This document shows positions 7,950 through 10,705 of a stretch of 10,705 nucleotides of DNA, one piece after another. A program made the translations under genes and the position numbers. The notes below the pieces were generated by a model. It worked only from the letters and a program-made list of their open reading frames with translations. It did no database searches and was not told the DNA's origin. The number at the start of each line of letters is the position of its first letter. The first letter of the stretch is position 1. Source of the stretch: JANPEF01 sp031413115 (lineage in GTDB: Bacteria; Eisenbacteria; RBG-16-71-46; DASYSL01); NCBI GenBank assembly GCA_031413115.1, contig JANOEH010000159.1:1-10705 (forward strand), written 5' to 3'.

Positions 7950-8806
7950 GCCGCTCGGCCTACACCGGGCGCGCGCTTTGGAGCGCGCCGCATCCGGCGC
8001 GGCGGCGCGGGCTCAAGCCCGGCTGGATCCTGCTGCTCGGGCTCGCCGTGTGCGGCGGCCTGTGGCTGTCGCGCGACCGGCTGGCGAAGACGCTGCCGTA
8101 CCGTGCGTTGTTCATCGTGCGGCAGGCCTCGGTCGACGGGGCGGTGTACCTGGGCGAGGACGAGGTGCGGCGTGCCGCCGGGCTCGACCGTCCGCTCGAC
8201 TTCCTGCGCGCCGACCTGGGCAGGGCGCGGACGAGGCTGGCGAAGTCGCCGCGCGTCGCCTCGGCCCGCATCGAGCGCGCCCTGCCGCGGCGGATCGTGA
8301 TCGCCATCACCGAGCGCAAGCCGGCGGCGATCGTCCGCGGCGGACGCATGTTCGAGACCGACGGGCGAGGCGTGATCCTGCCGCCGCTGGTCTCGGGCGT
8401 GATGCCCGACGTGCCCATCGTCTCGGGCGTCAGGGTGGCCGACGCGCGGCCCGGGAAGACGATCGCCGACCCGCGCTACGCGCGCGCGCTGCGTCACCTC
8501 GCGGCGCTGGCGCGTCCCGAGGTGGGGCTGTCGAACCCGGTGTCACAGATCGACGTCTCCGATGCGAAGCGCACCGTCGTCACGCTCGCGCCCGACGGCA
8601 TCGATGTCTACCTTCCGGCCGAGCCGCCGACCGTGCGCACGCTGTCCGCGCTGCGTGTCGTGCTCGCCGACCTGGCGTCGCGGAGCCTGTCCGCCTCCTC
8701 GATCGACCTGATGGACGACGAAGTCGTCGCCGTCCGTCCCGTTCCCGTCGCGGCTGCCGCCGCCGACACGCTGCAGTCCGTCACCCGTGAACCCAGGAGG
8801 GGGTGA
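7946..8806 (+). CDS. ftsQ: FtsQ, divisome protein with POTRA domain
   Basis: FtsQ is a single-pass inner-membrane protein of the divisome. In E. coli it bridges cytoplasmic ring proteins and the periplasmic synthase through FtsB and FtsL. The 286 residues show a basic cytoplasmic N-terminus (RRR at 19-21), one membrane helix at about 26-41 (WILLLGLAVCGGLWL) and then a periplasmic region. A POTRA domain (about 55-127) contains VDGAVYLGEDEVRRAAG and closes with SPRVASARIERALPRRIVIAITERKPAAIV, matching the family pattern of a Pro and Val before A.I.R.LP..L.I.ERKP. The remainder would be the beta domain. Sequence is otherwise poorly conserved, as usual for FtsQ, so the call rests on architecture, the ERKPAA motif and position between murC and ftsA. 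The ATG overlaps the murC stop as ATGA (7946-7949), with GGAGG at 7934-7938. Confidence 0.9.
   Translation: MSRSAYTGRALWSAPHPARRRGLKPGWILLLGLAVCGGLWLSRDRLAKTLPYRALFIVRQASVDGAVYLGEDEVRRAAGLDRPLDFLRADLGRARTRLAKSPRVASARIERALPRRIVIAITERKPAAIVRGGRMFETDGRGVILPPLVSGVMPDVPIVSGVRVADARPGKTIADPRYARALRHLAALARPEVGLSNPVSQIDVSDAKRTVVTLAPDGIDVYLPAEPPTVRTLSALRVVLADLASRSLSASSIDLMDDEVVAVRPVPVAAAAADTLQSVTREPRRG
8795..8803 (+). promoter_or_regulatory. strong ribosome binding site of ftsA
   Basis: AGGAGGGGG sits inside the last codons of ftsQ, 7 bases before the ATG at 8811. It is the closest match in the window to the Shine-Dalgarno consensus and decides the ftsA start against an in-frame GTG at 8787. It suggests ftsA is translated well from its own site rather than only by coupling to ftsQ. 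Confidence 0.75.
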
Positions 8807-8810
8807 GTCG

Positions 8811-10043
8811 ATGTCGCAAACCCGCACCTATGTCGGTCTCGATATCGGAACCACGAAGATCTCGGCGATCATCGCCGAGATGGATCCCGAGACCCGTGAC
8901 CTCAAGATCGTCGGCGTCGGTATCAGCCCGTCCGAGGGATTGCGGCGCGGCGTCGTCGTCAACCTGGAGAAGACGGTTGCCTCGATCGCCCGCGCGGTCG
9001 AGGAGGCCGAACGCATGGCCGGCGTGCAGATCAAGGGGGTCTACGCGGGCATCGCCGGCGACCACATCCGCTCGATCAACTCGCGCGGCGTGATCGCCGT
9101 GTCGCGCCGCGACAACGAGATCTCGCAGGCCGACGTCGACCGCGTGGTCGACGCCGCCAAGGCGGTCGCGATCCCGATGGACCGCGAGATCATCCACGTC
9201 ATTCCGCAGGAGTTCATCGTCGACGACCAGGACGGGATCAAGGACCCGATCGGCATGTCGGGCGTCCGGCTCGAGGCCGAGGTCCACATCATCACGGGCG
9301 CGGTCACCTCGGCGAAGAACATCTGCAAGTCGATCCAGCGCGCCGGGCTCAAGGTGCACGACCTGGTGCTCGAGCCGCTGGCCAGCTCGCATGCCGTGCT
9401 CGGCCCCGACGAGCGCGACCTGGGGGTGGTGCTGCTCGACATCGGCGGCGGCACGACCGACGTCGCCGTGTTCTTCGAAGGCTCGATCCGCCACACGGCG
9501 ATCGTGCCGCTGGGCGGCGCGTCGGTGACCAATGACATCGCGATCGGCCTGAGGACGCCGATCGAGCAGGCCGAACGGATCAAGATCGAGCACGGCTGTG
9601 CGCTGGCGGCGATGGTGCAGCCGCACGAGCGCCTGACCGTTCCGGGCGTCGGCGGCCGCGCCGACAAGGACATCACGCGCCACCTGCTGGCCACCATGAT
9701 CGAGCCGCGCTTCGAGGAGATCTTCATGCTGGCGGCCAAGGAGGTGAAGAAGAACCACTTCGCCGACCTGCTGGGCGCCGGCGTTGTGCTCACCGGCGGG
9801 AGTTCCTTGCTGCCGGGAGCGATCGAACTGGCCGAGCAGGTGTTCGAGATGCCCGTGCGGCGGGGGATCCCCTCGGGGCTCTCCGGCCTGATGGAGAACG
9901 TGCGCGATCCGCGTCACGCCACCGGCGTTGGGCTGATCCTGCACGCGGTACTGAACGAGGGTGGGGACTCGCCGCACCAGCCGAAGCCGGCCGGCCTGCC
10001 GGTCCCCGAGGGCCTGAAGCGTTTCTTCGCGGAGTTGTTCTAG
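8811..10043 (+). CDS. ftsA: FtsA, actin-like Z-ring membrane anchor
   Basis: FtsA is an actin-family ATPase that binds the FtsZ tail, ties the Z ring to the inner membrane and recruits later division proteins. The 410 residues compare with 420 in E. coli. The phosphate-1 motif GLDIGTTKISAIIAE starts at 9, and the phosphate-2 motif DIGGGTTD is at 210-217. The adenosine-type motif TGGSSLLPG is at 328-336. Between the first two lies the 1C domain that replaces actin subdomain 1B, with EIIHVIPQEFIVDDQDGIKDPIGM and GVRLEAEVHIITG. The last ten residues, GLKRFFAELF (401-410), form a probable amphipathic membrane-targeting helix, joined by a Pro/Gly-rich linker. The ATG at 8811 lies 4 bases after the ftsQ stop and is chosen over GTG 8787 because of the strong AGGAGGGGG site and because MSQTRTYVGLDIG fits the family start. 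Confidence 0.97.
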   Translation: MSQTRTYVGLDIGTTKISAIIAEMDPETRDLKIVGVGISPSEGLRRGVVVNLEKTVASIARAVEEAERMAGVQIKGVYAGIAGDHIRSINSRGVIAVSRRDNEISQADVDRVVDAAKAVAIPMDREIIHVIPQEFIVDDQDGIKDPIGMSGVRLEAEVHIITGAVTSAKNICKSIQRAGLKVHDLVLEPLASSHAVLGPDERDLGVVLLDIGGGTTDVAVFFEGSIRHTAIVPLGGASVTNDIAIGLRTPIEQAERIKIEHGCALAAMVQPHERLTVPGVGGRADKDITRHLLATMIEPRFEEIFMLAAKEVKKNHFADLLGAGVVLTGGSSLLPGAIELAEQVFEMPVRRGIPSGLSGLMENVRDPRHATGVGLILHAVLNEGGDSPHQPKPAGLPVPEGLKRFFAELF

Positions 10044-10075
10044 GTCGGCTGGCGGCCGATTCACGGATGCACAAG

Positions 10076-10095
10076 GGCCCGGAGAGGCCCGGAAG
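10076..10095 (+). repeat. 10-base tandem near-repeat before ftsZ
   Basis: Two adjacent 10-base units, GGCCCGGAGA and GGCCCGGAAG, agree at 8 of 10 positions. The second unit runs into the ftsZ ribosome site and supplies the right arm of the second hairpin. It may be chance in GC-rich DNA or slippage within the leader. Confidence 0.45.
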
Positions 10096-10099
10096 GGAG
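10091..10099 (+). promoter_or_regulatory. ribosome binding site of ftsZ
   Basis: The purine run GGAAGGGAG ends 8 bases before the ATG at 10108. A second purine group, AAGGA at 10102-10106, is too close to the start to act. It supports ATG 10108 as the ftsZ start. Confidence 0.65.
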
Positions 10100-10107
10100 A
10101 CAAGGAC

Positions 10108-10705
10108 ATGTTCGAACTCGAGGTCGACATCCAGCCGTCCGCCATGATCAAGGTCGTCGGAGTGGGGGGCGCCGGTGGCAACGCCGTCAATCGCATGATT
10201 GCGTCGGGCCTGCGCGGCGTGGAATTCCACATCGCGAACACGGACATCCAGGCGCTGACCGGCTCGATGGCCCAGCGCAAGTTGCAGATCGGACCCAATC
10301 TGACGAAGGGCCTGGGCTCGGGCGGGGACCCGATGGTCGGCCGTCGGGCCGCCGAGGAGGACGAGCAGGCGATCGCCGACATGCTCGACGGCGCCGACAT
10401 GGTGTTCATCACCGCCGGCATGGGCGGCGGAACGGGCACGGGCGCCGCTCCCGTCGTCGCGCGCGTGGCGCGCCAGCTCGGCGCGCTCACCGTCGCCGTC
10501 GTGTCGCGTCCCTTCGAGTTCGAGGGCCGTCGCCGCGGCCGCCAGGCCGACGACGGCATGAACGAGCTGCGGCAGGAAGTCGACACGCTGATCGTAATCC
10601 CGAACCAGCGCCTGCTGCACGTGGTGGGCAAGGACACGCCGCTGACCGAGGCGTTCGCCGTGGCCGACGAGGTGCTGCTCAAGGCGACGAAGGGCATCTC
10701 GGACC
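10108..10705 (+). CDS. ftsZ: FtsZ, tubulin-like division GTPase (N-terminal part)
   Basis: FtsZ polymerises with GTP into the cytoplasmic ring that organises division. The first 199 codons are present; the window then cuts the gene. After a short 12-residue leader come GVGGAGGNAVNRM (18-30) and ANTD (43-46), in the variant also found in Alphaproteobacteria. The tubulin signature GGGTGTG lies at 106-112. FEGRRRGR (138-145) carries E139 and R143, the usual nucleotide-contact positions. PNQRLL is at 165-170, and the sequence stops in AFAVADEVLLKATKGISD, just before the catalytic T7 loop. Unusual choices are GLGSGGDPMVG at 68-78, where the T3 loop is normally GLGAGxxPEVG, and SRPF at 133-136 in place of TKPF. 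The start is supported by GGAAGGGAG and by alignment of the N-terminus. The C-terminal FtsA-binding tail is not visible. Confidence 0.97.
   Translation, partial: MFELEVDIQPSAMIKVVGVGGAGGNAVNRMIASGLRGVEFHIANTDIQALTGSMAQRKLQIGPNLTKGLGSGGDPMVGRRAAEEDEQAIADMLDGADMVFITAGMGGGTGTGAAPVVARVARQLGALTVAVVSRPFEFEGRRRGRQADDGMNELRQEVDTLIVIPNQRLLHVVGKDTPLTEAFAVADEVLLKATKGISD

Larger units (their letters stand above)
10044..10107 (+). promoter_or_regulatory. ftsA-ftsZ intergenic leader with two short hairpins
   Basis: This 64-base gap is the only substantial non-coding stretch in the window. Just after the ftsA stop, TCGGC (10045-10049) can pair with GCCGA (10055-10059) around a 5-base loop. A second 5-base stem pairs GGGCC (10075-10079) with GGCCC (10086-10090) around a 6-base loop, immediately before the ftsZ ribosome site. 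No T run follows either hairpin, so they do not look like intrinsic terminators. I see no convincing -35/-10 promoter. In other bacteria ftsZ often has extra promoters or RNA-processing sites here; that this leader sets the ftsZ expression level is inference. Confidence 0.4.

Noticed and set aside
10044..10095. Intrinsic terminator between ftsA and ftsZ
   Set aside because: Both hairpins are only five base pairs and neither is followed by a run of T, so transcription termination is not supported.
8781..10697. A 638-codon open frame on the minus strand opposite ftsA and ftsZ
   Set aside because: In very GC-rich genes the antisense frames lack stop codons by chance. The translation is low-complexity and resembles no family, while the plus strand encodes clear FtsA and FtsZ.
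1..10705. Novel defence system, mobile element, CRISPR array, tRNA or phage region
   Set aside because: The window is filled almost entirely by ten conserved dcw genes with uniform composition. I saw no repeats of array type, transposase, integrase, attachment site or RNA gene, and no space for one.

Overview
The window is one stretch of a bacterial division and cell wall (dcw) cluster, with every gene on the + strand. The DNA is very GC-rich, with third codon positions almost always G or C. There are no mobile elements, RNA genes, CRISPR arrays or foreign-looking islands. The gene order (murE-murF-mraY-murD-ftsW-murG-murC-ftsQ-ftsA-ftsZ) and a GKGHE motif in the MurE tail suggest a didermic, peptidoglycan-building bacterium, probably of the meso-diaminopimelate type. 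I cannot place the phylum. The protein sequences look like an uncultured high-GC lineage (FCB-type groups such as Gemmatimonadota or Eisenbacteria come to mind), but this is a low-confidence impression.

Layout: 1-202 holds the last codons of murE. Then come murF (199-1638), mraY (1640-2728), murD (2743-4206), ftsW (4203-5414), murG (5411-6571), murC (6573-7949), ftsQ (7946-8806), ftsA (8811-10043) and the first 199 codons of ftsZ (10108 to the window end). Junctions are extremely tight: four 4-base start/stop overlaps (GTGA or ATGA), two TGACGTG junctions with one spacer base, one 4-base gap and one 14-base gap. The only real intergenic space is 64 bases between ftsA and ftsZ. It carries two short GC hairpins, a 10-base tandem near-repeat and the ftsZ ribosome binding site.

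The genes form one pathway plus the machine that uses its product. MurC, MurD, MurE and MurF add L-Ala, D-Glu, the diamino acid and D-Ala-D-Ala in turn to UDP-MurNAc. MraY moves the MurNAc-pentapeptide to undecaprenyl phosphate (lipid I), MurG adds GlcNAc (lipid II), and FtsW polymerises lipid II at the septum. FtsZ forms the division ring, FtsA ties it to the membrane, and FtsQ links the ring to the periplasmic septal synthase complex. murB and ddl, often found between murC and ftsQ in Proteobacteria, are absent here.

I found no previously undescribed system. The observations worth a second look are small: an ambiguous murD start, the ftsA-ftsZ leader structures, unusual residues in the FtsZ T3 loop, terminal extensions on MurD and MurG, the missing murB/ddl, and the repeated junction architecture.
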